Part shown: piece after piece, positions 42,109-51,622 of the stretch | Layout: every line of letters starts with the position of its first letter | How positions within the stretch are numbered: position 1 is the stretch's first letter | Source of the DNA: Candidatus Sulfotelmatobacter sp. | GTDB taxonomy: Bacteria > Acidobacteriota > Terriglobia > Terriglobales > Acidobacteriaceae | DNA length: 64,000 nucleotides | Assembly (NCBI GenBank): GCA_025462865.1 | Contig: JAOAPI010000050.1 | Coordinates: forward strand, 60,308-124,307 | Reading direction: 5' to 3' | Position numbers and translations under genes: made by a program | The notes under the pieces: model-generated | Told to the model about the DNA's origin: nothing | Database searches by the model: none | The model's input: only the letters and a program-made list of their open reading frames with translations

Positions 42109-44451
42109 ATGAAAAAGCTGCTGATGTTGCCCTTCTTGGGAGTCCTATTATTACTTGTCGGGAATCCGGTCGCCGCTCAGAACAGCGTCGACGTACTGAG
42201 TAACGGCCCTCAGCCTACGAACACCGCCGGCTGCGCCGTGAATCCACAATGCATACCGGCGGTCTGGTCTACCACCTCCAACGCCGGCACCGACATTGCC
42301 GCGCCGATCACCGCCACCTTCGTTTTCGCCTCCAACGGCGGGGCTTCGCCCACTGATTTTCCGGCCGCGACGAGCGGCCAAATCTGCTTGGCCGACACCC
42401 GCGATCTCACCGGGACTACGCCGTTCGCTCAAATCGCCGTGAACTGCCAAGCCGCCGGAGGCGTCGCTCTTCTCCTCATACGTGATAGCGCAGTCACCGC
42501 GCCATCAGCCATCCCGGTATTTGCCATATCCACGGCCAACGGAGACTTTCTCAGGAATACGGTCGGATTCAACGCGACAACCGGAATCTCCAATTACCCG
42601 ATCCGAATTAATCCCGCAAAGGCTACTCCGCCCAGCAACCCCACAGGCCAGCACAATTGCCCGAACGGTCAAGCTGCAACGGCATACGTCGGTACTGGAA
42701 CCGCGAATTACACTCCGAATGAAAGTCTGTGTCTGCCTGCGGGAGCCGGCCAGGCTGTCGAGCCCAGCATGACTGTGGACTCGCAGGGCAACATCTATAT
42801 CGAGTCCATCCGCGGAGTCCCCGGAGGTCTCGATCTATGGCGCTGGTATAAAACAGCAGACGCCGGCCCGAACGCTGACGGAACATTGCCCTTCAAATAT
42901 GAAGGTCAGCCGGATTGCGGCATGTTCGTAACCCCGTTTTGCACCGCGAGCGGTGTGGCTCCAGGGGGAGGCGATGGCGACGTCGCCGTGAACAATCCCG
43001 ACCCCAGTAACGCGAATATTCCAAACCTGGCTGTGGTCAGCCTTAGCGCAGCGGAAGTGACAGGCAGTCACTCCATCAACCGTGCGGATACATTTAGTAC
43101 GCCGAACCCGGCCACCGCCGGGGTGCCCTTCGACGATCGCATGTGGCTCGATGGCCTCAGCGATGCCTCGCACGTCTACATGGAATACCACGATTTTGGG
43201 ACCACCTCTCAAATCTTCGTGCAACGCTCCGCAGACGGAGGCGTAACCTACACTGACGCGCTGGGAGTGGCAATCGACGCCGCCACCGAGCCCAGCGTCG
43301 GCCCTCCGACCGGCAACATCGCCGGCCAAATCAAAGTGGACAACAGCAGTTGTGCAAGCCACGGCAATCTCTACCAGATTTTCGTCGGCCCCGACAATCC
43401 CATGGACAATACGCAAAACAGCAGCGCCTATATGAATGCTGCTTATGTTGGCGTGGCCACGGGCGTTAGTCTCACTAATCCCACACTCACGTTCACCGAC
43501 CACAAAGTTTTCAGTTGTGGCGCGGGTTCGACGTGTCCTTCAGGCGCGGGTCTCGGCAATTTGTTCCCCGGGCTCGCCGTCGACAACTTCGGCTACGTTT
43601 ACACCACGTGGTCGGATAACACGGACATCTATTATTCGTTCTCGACCAATCTGGGGACGCGGTGGTCCCCAGCCATCAAGGTCACCCGGAACTCGTCTCA
43701 AGCGGGAAAGTCGAACGTATATCCCTGGATCGCAGCTGATGCGAACGGCCACGTCGCTATCGCGTGGTACGGCGCCGATCAGGCCGGGAACTCAAACACA
43801 GTCTCGACCACCAACACACACTGGAACGTGTTTGTTGCCGAGAGCGTCAACGCCCATGCGGTCTCGCCGGTCTTCGTGGTCAGCCAAGCGACGGATCACT
43901 CCAACCACACCGGGCAAATCTCAACTGGCGGCCTGACGGGTGCCTCCGACCGAAGCCTGGCCGACTTTTTCCAGATTGCGATGGATCCGAACCATCTCGT
44001 GAACATTGCCTTCGCGGATAATCATGCCGGTCCCGCCGTCAGCTACTTCACACGCGAGAAGACGGCAGCTTCCGGCATCTCCACCAAAGGTAAGTGTGCC
44101 GGAACCTCTCACGAAGCTGGGGGGAACGGCCACGTGAACGGCAAGAAGAGCGGCCGAGGTTCGTACAGCTTCAATTACGATGATTCCAACCAGTCAACTG
44201 GAAGCGCGTCATACAGCGATTCCGGTTCCGGCATCAACTTCCAGGCGACGCAGATCACGGCCGCAACTTTTGACCAGGTTGCACACACCGTGACCCTCAC
44301 CGGCAACGGCACCGATAATGGCAACCCGGTATCGTTCACCATCGTCGCTGCCGATAGTTCGCTGGCGGCTCCCGGATTGTTCAGCATCACGCTCAGCGAT
44401 GGATACACCAACAGCGGCAGCCTGGTGGATGGAGGCGTTACTGTCTACTAG
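42109..44451 (+). CDS. Large secreted beta-propeller-like protein
   Basis: This 780-residue exported protein starts with a signal peptide (LLMLPFLGVLLLLVGNPVAA, cleaved near AAQ). About residues 70-165 resemble a protease-associated-type domain (FAQIAVNCQAAGGVALLLIR). The middle 400 residues show sialidase/BNR-like blades with Asp-Gly boxes and WSDNTDIYYSFSTNLGTRWS. The C-terminal 110 residues match a small beta domain found at the end of acidobacterial secreted proteins, the post-COAP-1 type (GRGSYSFNYDD, GSGINFQATQITAATFD). No catalytic set of a sialidase could be confirmed, so the enzyme role is open. It is followed by a strong terminator. Confidence 0.78.
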   Translation: MKKLLMLPFLGVLLLLVGNPVAAQNSVDVLSNGPQPTNTAGCAVNPQCIPAVWSTTSNAGTDIAAPITATFVFASNGGASPTDFPAATSGQICLADTRDLTGTTPFAQIAVNCQAAGGVALLLIRDSAVTAPSAIPVFAISTANGDFLRNTVGFNATTGISNYPIRINPAKATPPSNPTGQHNCPNGQAATAYVGTGTANYTPNESLCLPAGAGQAVEPSMTVDSQGNIYIESIRGVPGGLDLWRWYKTADAGPNADGTLPFKYEGQPDCGMFVTPFCTASGVAPGGGDGDVAVNNPDPSNANIPNLAVVSLSAAEVTGSHSINRADTFSTPNPATAGVPFDDRMWLDGLSDASHVYMEYHDFGTTSQIFVQRSADGGVTYTDALGVAIDAATEPSVGPPTGNIAGQIKVDNSSCASHGNLYQIFVGPDNPMDNTQNSSAYMNAAYVGVATGVSLTNPTLTFTDHKVFSCGAGSTCPSGAGLGNLFPGLAVDNFGYVYTTWSDNTDIYYSFSTNLGTRWSPAIKVTRNSSQAGKSNVYPWIAADANGHVAIAWYGADQAGNSNTVSTTNTHWNVFVAESVNAHAVSPVFVVSQATDHSNHTGQISTGGLTGASDRSLADFFQIAMDPNHLVNIAFADNHAGPAVSYFTREKTAASGISTKGKCAGTSHEAGGNGHVNGKKSGRGSYSFNYDDSNQSTGSASYSDSGSGINFQATQITAATFDQVAHTVTLTGNGTDNGNPVSFTIVAADSSLAAPGLFSITLSDGYTNSGSLVDGGVTVY

Positions 44452-44470
44452 AGCTAAATCCGCGCTGCAC

Positions 44471-44506
44471 TGCGAGGCCGCTCATCCCGGCCTCGCATTT
44501 TTTTTT
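44471..44506 (+). terminator. Strong rho-independent terminator
   Basis: A 9-bp stem (TGCGAGGCC at 44471-44479, GGCCTCGCA at 44489-44497) is followed by nine T residues. It lies 20 bases after the stop of the secreted protein gene. Confidence 0.92.
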
Positions 44507-44588
44507 GGGATTCGGATAATCCGGTGGCGCATCCTCTACCCTTAATTTGTGGGCTTTGTCATAACGAAAAAACTGACGGGTGCCCTAC

Positions 44589-44621
44589 GTCTCGCGTCCT
44601 TTGCGAGACGTGGGATTCCAC
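44589..44621. repeat. 33-bp hairpin repeat, copy 1
   Basis: This sequence starts with an inverted repeat (ACGTCTCGC/GCGAGACGT, 44587-44595 and 44603-44611) and ends GTGGGATTCCAC. It recurs in the same orientation at 45152-45184 with 31 of 33 bases identical. The two copies flank the small membrane-protein gene at 44715-45083. Confidence 0.8.
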
Positions 44622-44714
44622 TGACGTATCGCTCTGAGGATTCTAGGGCGGTCTGGATGCTATCCCTTACGATGGGAAACTGGACAGACGAGCCATCCAC
44701 TGGTCGAGCAGCGC

Positions 44715-45083
44715 CTAGCTTTTCGCAGGCTCGTTTGGACGACTCGCCTCTCCTCGCAGGAGCCACACCACCGCGAGCGCGTTAAGGACAGCAAAGGCAA
44801 ACGGTCCGTAGGTCTTCGAAGGATCGTGAGCGAGCGCGCCGATAACGCCGTCAAACGCTTGCACGAACGTCATCGTGATTCCCAGAAACACAATTGCCAT
44901 GCGGGAACGAATACCCATCGCGATCAGGACCGTCAGCAACAAGGCGACGCTTCGCGAAGCCGCATACCGGGCGAAACTGTCCTCCCTGCCTGGGCCGAGC
45001 AGACCTGCAAGAGAAAAGCCGGCGCTCACGCCGGCACTCAGGAGCGTGATGAGAGCGCAGCTCCAGAATCGCTTTGTCATCAA
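44715..45083 (-). CDS. Small membrane protein of unknown function
   Basis: This 122-residue protein has four hydrophobic segments: ALITLLSAGVSAGFSLAGLL, SVALLLTVLIAMGI, MAIVFLGITMTFVQAF and FAFAVLNALAVVWLL. It lacks polar catalytic motifs and a signal peptide separate from the first helix. The layout resembles small DUF4345-like integral membrane proteins, but the match is weak. It sits between two direct copies of a 33-bp hairpin repeat, which hints that it may have moved or been copied with them. Start may be either of the adjacent ATGs at 45083 and 45080. Confidence 0.65.
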   Translation of the reverse strand: MMTKRFWSCALITLLSAGVSAGFSLAGLLGPGREDSFARYAASRSVALLLTVLIAMGIRSRMAIVFLGITMTFVQAFDGVIGALAHDPSKTYGPFAFAVLNALAVVWLLRGEASRPNEPAKS

Positions 45084-45459
45084 CTCAGCCTCGTTGACCT
45101 TGATCCCAAAATTAAGAGTACCGCATTAGTCTCGCAGCCGGGTGCTCCCATGTCTCGCTTCCCTTGCGAGACGTGGGATTCCACGGGCCCAACCTTCTTA
45201 GGTTTTTACCTGAGTCACCCATTCCACGATTCCCTGGGCAGAGCGACCGCGAAGGGCACGACGTTCAGTCGTGCCGGCATCAGCCCATTAGAAAGCACGG
45301 CTTCAGCCGCTGCGGTTCGCTTTCGACTCGGACTCCGTCATCCCGCACGTAGTCGAGGGACCCCAACACTTCGCCGAGCCCTCGGCTTCGCAAGGAATTT
45401 GCGCCGGGAACTTTCGGCAAGTCTTGCGCCCCACGGTTAGGCGAAAGACAAGCGATCCG
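45084..45459. other. Repeat-rich intergenic region
   Basis: No supported gene. The region holds a series of hairpins: the second 33-bp repeat (45152-45184), a perfect 8-bp GGCACGAC/GTCGTGCC stem (45255-45262 with 45268-45275), CGGCT/AGCCG near 45298-45309, and GCCGAG/CTCGGC near 45373-45386. This density points to REP-like elements and decayed sequence. Confidence 0.6.
45152..45184. repeat. 33-bp hairpin repeat, copy 2
   Basis: Second copy of the hairpin repeat at 44589-44621, same orientation, two mismatches, both in the loop of the stem. The stem GTCTCGC/GCGAGAC (45152-45158 and 45166-45172) is kept, which suggests it matters as a fold in RNA or DNA. Confidence 0.8.
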
Positions 45460-45678
45460 CTAAGCCGCTTCCAGCACCGACAAGATATTCCCCGCTGGAT
45501 CTTGAACCACGCGATCGTCGGCCCATTCCCGCGAGAAATCCCGCGCGCGTCCGTTTTCAAGTGGGGTTCGTTATAGACTTCAAATCGCACGCCGTATTGG
45601 CTCAGTTCATCCATAGCTTTTTCTACGTTGTCTACGGGAAAATTCAGGACCGTGAAAGTGGCTGGGTTTAGGGTACCT
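45460..45678 (-). pseudogene. Frameshifted glyoxalase/VOC-family remnant
   Basis: Read on the minus strand, the segment [20 protein letters not shown] and then [20 protein letters not shown] plus GPTIAWFK is the C-terminal half of a VOC (glyoxalase/bleomycin-resistance) protein. At about 45500 one base is missing: after TTCAAG the expected GATCCAGCG frame is shifted by one, and [13 protein letters not shown] followed by a stop continues in the next frame. An in-frame TGA about 20 codons before the conserved part and the absence of the N-terminal half show that the gene is dead. It is flanked by inverted hairpin repeats. Confidence 0.8.
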
Positions 45679-45694
45679 CAGAGCTTTGGTGCCG

Positions 45695-45727
45695 CCGGAA
45701 AGGGGCACGACAAGGGGTGCCTTCCGG
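45695..45727. repeat. Hairpin next to the VOC remnant
   Basis: CCGGAA (45695-45700) pairs with TTCCGG (45722-45727), and an inner GGCAC/GTGCC stem extends it. Further on, GCGGCT/AGCCGC (about 45816-45829) is the inverted form of the CGGCTTCAGCCG motif near 45298. Together they bracket the dead VOC gene. Confidence 0.5.
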
Positions 45728-45864
45728 ACCGCTGGAGAGTTCCAGTCCCGGCTTTGTAGAAGCACTGTCTCTGATGGTGACGGTTCCGGTGGTGGCGCCA
45801 GCAATCTGCGCGGTGAAGGCGGCTGAAGCCGCGCCCCTTCAAATCCTCCAGCTTGCGGGCGTAA

Positions 45865-47364
45865 TTACTGCAGCGTGTGGCTCGACGGACCCGGCCCCGA
45901 GCCGCCACTGATGTTGTAGCGTTTCAGTTTGCGGTAGAGGGTGGCGCGGCTGATGCCGAGCATGCGTCCCGCGAGAGCTTTATCGCCATGGACTTGCTCG
46001 AAGACGCGCTGGATGGTGGCACGTTCAATGTCTTCCAGATCGGTGGTGGAGAGCGGAGCAGCGGCCGTGCCCCCGCCCGAACTTAGCTCGGCTGCAGCCG
46101 CGAGTTCAGAAACCAGTTCTGGCGCGGAGTCCGAGCGGGGCCGCGAAGCTGAATCTAACGCGGCGATGGAGGGTGGCAAATCGCCGAGATCGATGAGCGT
46201 TCCGTTGCCCAGAGCGACGGCGCGTTCGACACAGTTTTCCAGCTCGCGCACGTTGCCCGGCCAGTCGTAATTCATCAGAGCTTTCATGGCGGCGTTGGAG
46301 ACGCGCAGATCCGAGCCCGGCGCATAACGCTCGCAGAACCAGTTCACCAGCATCGGAATATCGCTACGCCGCTCGCGCAATGCAGGGACATGAACCGTGA
46401 CCACGTTAAGCCGAAAATAAAGATCTTTGCGGAAGGTTCCATTCTTGTAAGCGGTCTCCAGATCGCGGTTCGTGGCGGCGATGATGCGCACGTCCACCTT
46501 CACGCGCTGGTTGCTGCCCACGGGACGCACTTCTTTTTCCTGCAACACGCGCAGCAGTTTGGCTTGCAACTCCAAAGGCAATTCACCGATTTCGTCCAGG
46601 AAAACCGAGCCTGTATCGGCCGCCTGAAAAAGTCCCTCTTTAGATTTCAATGCGCCCGTGAAAGCTCCCTTCTCATAACCAAAAAGCTCGCTTTCGATCA
46701 GCGTTGGCACGAGCGATCCGCAGTCCACCGCCACAAATGGACGATTCGCAAAAGCGCCGCGAAAATGAATCGCCCGCGCAATCAGTTCTTTGCCCGTCCC
46801 GCTCTCGCCGGAGATCAGAACGGCAGTGCGTGTGTCCTTAAGCCGCGAAGCCACGCGCAGCACTTCCTGAATCTTGGCGGACGATCCGATGATGCCATGC
46901 ACCGCAGTCTCGGAATCGATACGCTCGCGCAGAAATTCGTTTTCCTCAACCAGCCGAACTTTTTCCGCCATACGTCGCAGAAACAGCCGCAATTCTTCCA
47001 GCGGAGAAAATGGCTTGGTGATGTAATCGTAGGCGCCGAGCTTCATGGCTTGAACCGCGGTCTCAATCGATCCATGCCCGGTCATCAACGCGACTTCAGT
47101 GCGCGGCAGAAGTTTCTTAACCTTCTCCAGAAATTCCAGGCCCGACATGTGCGGCATCACCATGTCGCTGAGCACCATATGAACCGGCTGCTCTTCGAGC
47201 AGGCTGAGAGCCGACTCGCCGCTGTCAGCTTCCAGGCAGATAAATCCCAACGCTTCTCCAACGGTGACGCAGAGCTTGCGGATGCTCTGCTCGTCGTCGA
47301 CGATCAACAGGCGCACGCGAAGGTCATCTTTCCCGATCGGCGATTTTCTTGGGGCAGCGTTCAT
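45865..47364 (-). CDS. NtrC-family sigma-54-dependent response regulator
   Basis: This 499-residue protein has three domains: a receiver (phosphorylated D67 in MVLSDMVMPHMSG), an AAA+ domain with Walker A GESGTGKE and the sigma-54 contact loop GAFTGA, and a Fis-type helix-turn-helix at the C-terminus (AGRMLGISRATLYRKLKRYN). It should bind enhancers and open sigma-54 promoters when phosphorylated. Its start codon overlaps the stop of the single-receiver gene by 4 bases, and that gene overlaps the sensor kinase, so all three are one operon. Confidence 0.95.
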   Translation of the reverse strand: MNAAPRKSPIGKDDLRVRLLIVDDEQSIRKLCVTVGEALGFICLEADSGESALSLLEEQPVHMVLSDMVMPHMSGLEFLEKVKKLLPRTEVALMTGHGSIETAVQAMKLGAYDYITKPFSPLEELRLFLRRMAEKVRLVEENEFLRERIDSETAVHGIIGSSAKIQEVLRVASRLKDTRTAVLISGESGTGKELIARAIHFRGAFANRPFVAVDCGSLVPTLIESELFGYEKGAFTGALKSKEGLFQAADTGSVFLDEIGELPLELQAKLLRVLQEKEVRPVGSNQRVKVDVRIIAATNRDLETAYKNGTFRKDLYFRLNVVTVHVPALRERRSDIPMLVNWFCERYAPGSDLRVSNAAMKALMNYDWPGNVRELENCVERAVALGNGTLIDLGDLPPSIAALDSASRPRSDSAPELVSELAAAAELSSGGGTAAAPLSTTDLEDIERATIQRVFEQVHGDKALAGRMLGISRATLYRKLKRYNISGGSGPGPSSHTLQ

Positions 47365-47762
47365 CGGGCCTTCCCCATGGTCTTCTCGACAGCGGAGATG
47401 AGATCCTGAACACGAAAAGGCTTCTCCAGATAAAGAGCTCCAATCTTTCGCAAAGTGCTAACCGTTTCTTCGTTCGCGTAGTCGCCGGTGATGATAACAA
47501 CTTTGTCCACCAGATCGGGACGATGCTCGGAAATCCAGCTATGCACCTGCGCGCCGTCGACGCCGCCGGGCGTGCGCATGTCGGAGACTACGCCCAGGAA
47601 CTGTCCAGCTTCCAGCAAACGAAGAGCATCAGCGCCCGACTCCGTGCATACGACCTGATAGCCATTGCGTTCCAGAGTGGCGCTAACCAGGGCCATGATG
47701 GAAGGCTCATCTTCGATGAGAAGCACGGGCAACAGGGCGCGTTGGATGGCGGGGGTGGTCAT
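47361..47762 (-). CDS. Single-domain response regulator receiver
   Basis: This 133-residue protein is one receiver domain only, with acids E17/D18 (LLIEDEPS), the phosphorylated D61 (VVSDMRTPGG), and the Lys of LEKPF. It has no output domain. It is placed between a sensor kinase and an NtrC-type regulator with 4-base overlaps on both sides, so it could act as a phosphate relay or sink between them, or as a competitor. The role is inference. Confidence 0.93.
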   Translation of the reverse strand: MTTPAIQRALLPVLLIEDEPSIMALVSATLERNGYQVVCTESGADALRLLEAGQFLGVVSDMRTPGGVDGAQVHSWISEHRPDLVDKVVIITGDYANEETVSTLRKIGALYLEKPFRVQDLISAVEKTMGKAR

Positions 47763-50700
47763 GGCTGATTGACTCCTGCGGCCACACCCAGAGAGGCAGT
47801 GTGCGGCGCGGCGGGAAAGCGGACGATGAAGGTGGCTCCCTGCCCGTCGGCGTTGTTGTGGCAGAGAATTTCGCCTCCGTGTTCCTTCACGATGCCATAG
47901 CAGATGCTCAGGCCGAGGCCGGTTCCCTTGCCAACCTCTTTGGTGGTGAAGAAAGGATCGAAAATCTTATCGGCATGCGAAATGCCGTATCCGTTATCGC
48001 AAAAGGAAACTTCCACGGCATCCGCAGATTTCGTGCTCATGATTTCGATGCGGGCCGGACGGCCGATTTCGTGTACAGCGTCGTAGGCATTATTCAGGAT
48101 GTTAAGGAAGACCTGCTGCAACTGGTGAGCGTCTCCAATCACATCAGGTAATCCTTCATCAAGATGTTCGATCACATCTACTCCATGACTATTGAAATCG
48201 TAAGAACGCAACTGGATCGTTCGCCGGAGGATGAGATTGAGCTGCACCGGGTTGCGTTGCGGCGGCATCTGGCGCGCGAAGCTCAGCAGGTTTTGCACGA
48301 TCTGCTTGGTACGCTGCGCTTCCAGCAGAATGACTCGCAAGTCTTTCCGCGCAGTTTCTGGAACCTCGGGATTTTCCATCAGCAGGTCGGCAAAGCCGAG
48401 AATCGCAGTCAGAGGATTGTTGACTTCGTGCGCCACGCCGGACACGAGTTGTCCAACCGCCGCCATCTTCTCGGCATGCACGAGTTTGTCGCGCAGATCG
48501 GCGGAATCAGTGATGTCGGTCATGACCACCACGATGCTATTGATGCTGCCCTGCTCGTCGCGCATCGGACTCAGATTCACCGAGAACTGCCCCGCGGGAC
48601 CTTGAGCGCGCACGATTTGCAATTCCAGATTGTCGACCTGTCCGCCACGCAGAATGGCTTGGAGCGCATCCGCCAGAGGACGAACATAGCCCGGAGCAGC
48701 CAGTTCCAGAAGCGGACGCCCCAGAAGTTCACGCTGCTCAAAACCCGCTTCGTACCAGCGCCGGTTGGCATAGCTGATTAGGCCGGCGGTGTCGGCGACC
48801 AGAATGAGACTTTGCGTATTGCTGAGAATTTTTCCCGAGAAGTCCCGCTCGCGCTGCAGTTCTGACTGGTAGGTATGCAGGCCGGTGACGTCGAGCATTA
48901 AACCGCGAATTTGTATCATGTGGCCGAGGCTGTCGTACATGCCGAAGGCATTGATCAATACATAGATCGGAGTACCATTCTTGCGGCGAAGCGTAGCTTC
49001 GAAATTCTTGAGCTGGCCATCTCGAGCGAGAATTTCGGTGTGCCTCTCGCGCTGTTCGGGAGAAAAATAAACCTGAGCGGTAATGTCCACTTGCAACAGT
49101 TCTTCACGGCTCGAATATCCGAGCATCGCGACCAACGCATCATTGACCTCGATAAACCGTCCTTGGGGAGTGCTGAAGAATAGCCCCTCCTGAATGTTGT
49201 CGAACAACTCGCGGTAACGGCGTTCCGCCTCGCGGCGATCGGTGATGTCCTTGAGCACGTGAATGGTTTGCAGTCTTTCACCAGAAGCGCCGTGCACTCG
49301 CGACGTCGAGACCAAATAAGTACGGTCCAGTGCGGGATGAACGAATTCGTCGCTGTCTTCGCCCATGGATCGACAAAATGGGCAGGAATAAAGCGTACCT
49401 TCATTGGTCAAAGCCAGCAGCGCGCGCATGTTGACGCCAATCAGCTCGCTGGGTGCAACGCCAATCATCGCTGCCAAAGAGCGATTTACGCGCAGGACTT
49501 TATCAACCTCGTCATGCACGACGATGAAGTCGGTGATTGCGTCGAAGATTTCCAGCCAGTGCCGATTCGCCTGTTCAATGCGAGTGAACAAGCGGGAATT
49601 TTCCAAGGCCATCGCTGCATGGCCGGCAATGGCCTCGAGCAGCTCGCGATCTTCCGTCCGTAGAGGACGGGAGCGTCCTGACAGACAGAGCAAACCGGCA
49701 AGCTCACCGTCAGGACCGGGAAGACGCACTATCACCAAATCGTTCCAGCCCAAGTTTGCGGCTAATTCATGGCCAAGCAAATCGGCTGCGGAGCCGGCGA
49801 TGAGAGTTTCCGTCCGCTTTGAAGTCAGCTCGGAAAGAGCTTGCGCAAATTGCTGCTGCACCACACGACCTTCAGCGAATGCCTGAGAACCATCCTGGCC
49901 CTGCCGATCTTCGGGCAGGGGATGCAGCGCCACGGTTTGAACTCGTCCATCCTGAAACAGGGCTACCGCACCGGCGCGAGCTTCCGCTATTTCAATGGCG
50001 CGCTCGACAAATCTCCTAGCAAAATCCGGCAGACGCAACAGTCCGTCGATGTCCCGCGCCAGTTGCGTTAGCGCTTCCGCGCGGCGGCGGTGCTGCTCGG
50101 ATTGATGCAGGTTGTGTGCTACCTCAAGGACCACCGAAACTTGGGCGGCCAGAGCTCGGGAGCGCCGAATATCTTGCTGAGAAATCCCGGTTCCGTCGAG
50201 TCTATCCAGCACGCAACACATGCCCAATAGCTGGCCATCGGCGCCCAACAGGGGAACGGCTAAGAGTTGCCGGATCTGATATTTCGAGATTGCTACCAGA
50301 TTAGAGCCCGGGACCTGCCCGGCCTCGTCAGTCCAATAAACTTCCTTGGCTCGGAGCGATCGGGTGGCTGGCCCTTCCGGAAAAAGAAGATCCAGCCGGC
50401 GGGGCTGGCCCTGTTCCACGCCGTAGCGCACTCGAAACTCGCCATCCTCGAGCAGGGCGATGAAGCAGCGGCCAAAGCCGAGAAAATCCGCAGCTCGAAC
50501 CACGAAAGCCTGGAGAAAATGTTCGAGATCTCCACTGGAGCTAAGGTCGGAGGAAATCTCGAGCAACTGATGCAGTTCGTGCGCCTGCGCTTGCGCCGTA
50601 GCTGAAAGTTCGGCGTGAGCCAGTGCGACGGCACCAAAGCCGGCGATGGCCGCTACAAGCGACTTTTCATCGGAGCTAAAGGTTCCCTCTTGGCGCGGAT

Positions 50701-51622
50701 AGATCAGGATCGCGCCCTGCGTGCGTGAAGTGCGGAACGGCGCGGCGATCAGCATCCCGGGAGAAACCATGCTGCCGAGTGAGTGCTGCTCGCTGCTGAT
50801 CGAAATTGTGATGACCTCTCCCGCGGAAACGGCACGTTGCGCCATGTCTGCGGCAAAGCGAATGGTCTGCCGGTCATGGCCAGCGCGGAAAGTATTTGCC
50901 AGCTGAGCGTTTTCGGCCGACACCGCGCGAAGTTCAAACGGTCCTTCGCGACGCAAAAGCACCGAAACTAAACGGGTTCGTAACAACAGCCGAAGCCGAT
51001 CTGCCAATGCTTCGATTACCGCGGCTACATCCGGAGTGCCATGCAGAGCGTTGGCGACCTCAGCTAGAATTTCGGCACGACGATGCTCTTCGCGGGAGGC
51101 TTCGCCGAGCCGCGTGGCTTCCAGCAAGCTGCCTAGTTGTCCCGCCAGAATGGTCGCTTTGGCGGCGAGGTCTTCATTGAAAAATGCTTCGTCAAAATCA
51201 TGCAAAAATGTTGCCGCGCCGATGACTTCATCGAAGACGACCAGCGGGGCGGCCATCAGTGATCTGGCTTCAAACTGTCGCGCCGCAGGAAACGTAGGAG
51301 TCGCTTGGACCCGGTTGATGAAAATCGTGCGGCGATTTCGCACAGCCTCTGCGGTGACAGCGCTTTGCTGGGGAAGCAATCGCAGGCCGATAAAACGCTC
51401 GGCCAGCTTACCGTCGGCCTGCTCACCGACAAGTTCATCGCCCGGGTGGCGTCGCCAAAAATATACGCCGCTGACCTGGAAAAATTCACGCGTGGCAGCG
51501 CAGAAAAGGTGAATTAAGGCGGCTGAATTCGGTCGCTCGGCGGCCTTGGCCGCAATCCGCAACAGCAGGTTTTGAAAACCCTCGTCCGAACCGTGCGCAG
51601 CTCGGCCTTCCGACACTGGCAT
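47759..51622 (-). CDS. Soluble multi-sensor histidine kinase, four GAF and three PAS
   Basis: This 1287-residue kinase has no membrane segment. By pattern it holds four GAF-type sensor domains (about 10-170, 185-340, 350-510, 520-690), then three PAS domains (about 695-1060). The first PAS contains a SCPFC cysteine pair (YSCPFCRSMGED), which could bind a metal or sense redox state. The transmitter follows: phosphoacceptor GVAHEVNNPLTAILGF, then the ATPase with DNGYGISHADKIFDPFF and GTGLGLS. It would phosphorylate the receiver and the NtrC-type regulator encoded directly after it (4-base overlaps). The sensed signals are unknown. Confidence 0.95.
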   Translation of the reverse strand: MPVSEGRAAHGSDEGFQNLLLRIAAKAAERPNSAALIHLFCAATREFFQVSGVYFWRRHPGDELVGEQADGKLAERFIGLRLLPQQSAVTAEAVRNRRTIFINRVQATPTFPAARQFEARSLMAAPLVVFDEVIGAATFLHDFDEAFFNEDLAAKATILAGQLGSLLEATRLGEASREEHRRAEILAEVANALHGTPDVAAVIEALADRLRLLLRTRLVSVLLRREGPFELRAVSAENAQLANTFRAGHDRQTIRFAADMAQRAVSAGEVITISISSEQHSLGSMVSPGMLIAAPFRTSRTQGAILIYPRQEGTFSSDEKSLVAAIAGFGAVALAHAELSATAQAQAHELHQLLEISSDLSSSGDLEHFLQAFVVRAADFLGFGRCFIALLEDGEFRVRYGVEQGQPRRLDLLFPEGPATRSLRAKEVYWTDEAGQVPGSNLVAISKYQIRQLLAVPLLGADGQLLGMCCVLDRLDGTGISQQDIRRSRALAAQVSVVLEVAHNLHQSEQHRRRAEALTQLARDIDGLLRLPDFARRFVERAIEIAEARAGAVALFQDGRVQTVALHPLPEDRQGQDGSQAFAEGRVVQQQFAQALSELTSKRTETLIAGSAADLLGHELAANLGWNDLVIVRLPGPDGELAGLLCLSGRSRPLRTEDRELLEAIAGHAAMALENSRLFTRIEQANRHWLEIFDAITDFIVVHDEVDKVLRVNRSLAAMIGVAPSELIGVNMRALLALTNEGTLYSCPFCRSMGEDSDEFVHPALDRTYLVSTSRVHGASGERLQTIHVLKDITDRREAERRYRELFDNIQEGLFFSTPQGRFIEVNDALVAMLGYSSREELLQVDITAQVYFSPEQRERHTEILARDGQLKNFEATLRRKNGTPIYVLINAFGMYDSLGHMIQIRGLMLDVTGLHTYQSELQRERDFSGKILSNTQSLILVADTAGLISYANRRWYEAGFEQRELLGRPLLELAAPGYVRPLADALQAILRGGQVDNLELQIVRAQGPAGQFSVNLSPMRDEQGSINSIVVVMTDITDSADLRDKLVHAEKMAAVGQLVSGVAHEVNNPLTAILGFADLLMENPEVPETARKDLRVILLEAQRTKQIVQNLLSFARQMPPQRNPVQLNLILRRTIQLRSYDFNSHGVDVIEHLDEGLPDVIGDAHQLQQVFLNILNNAYDAVHEIGRPARIEIMSTKSADAVEVSFCDNGYGISHADKIFDPFFTTKEVGKGTGLGLSICYGIVKEHGGEILCHNNADGQGATFIVRFPAAPHTASLGVAAGVNQP

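Noticed and set aside
46390..47409. Plus-strand open frame of 339 codons
   Set aside because: Antisense shadow of the NtrC-type regulator; no recognisable domain.
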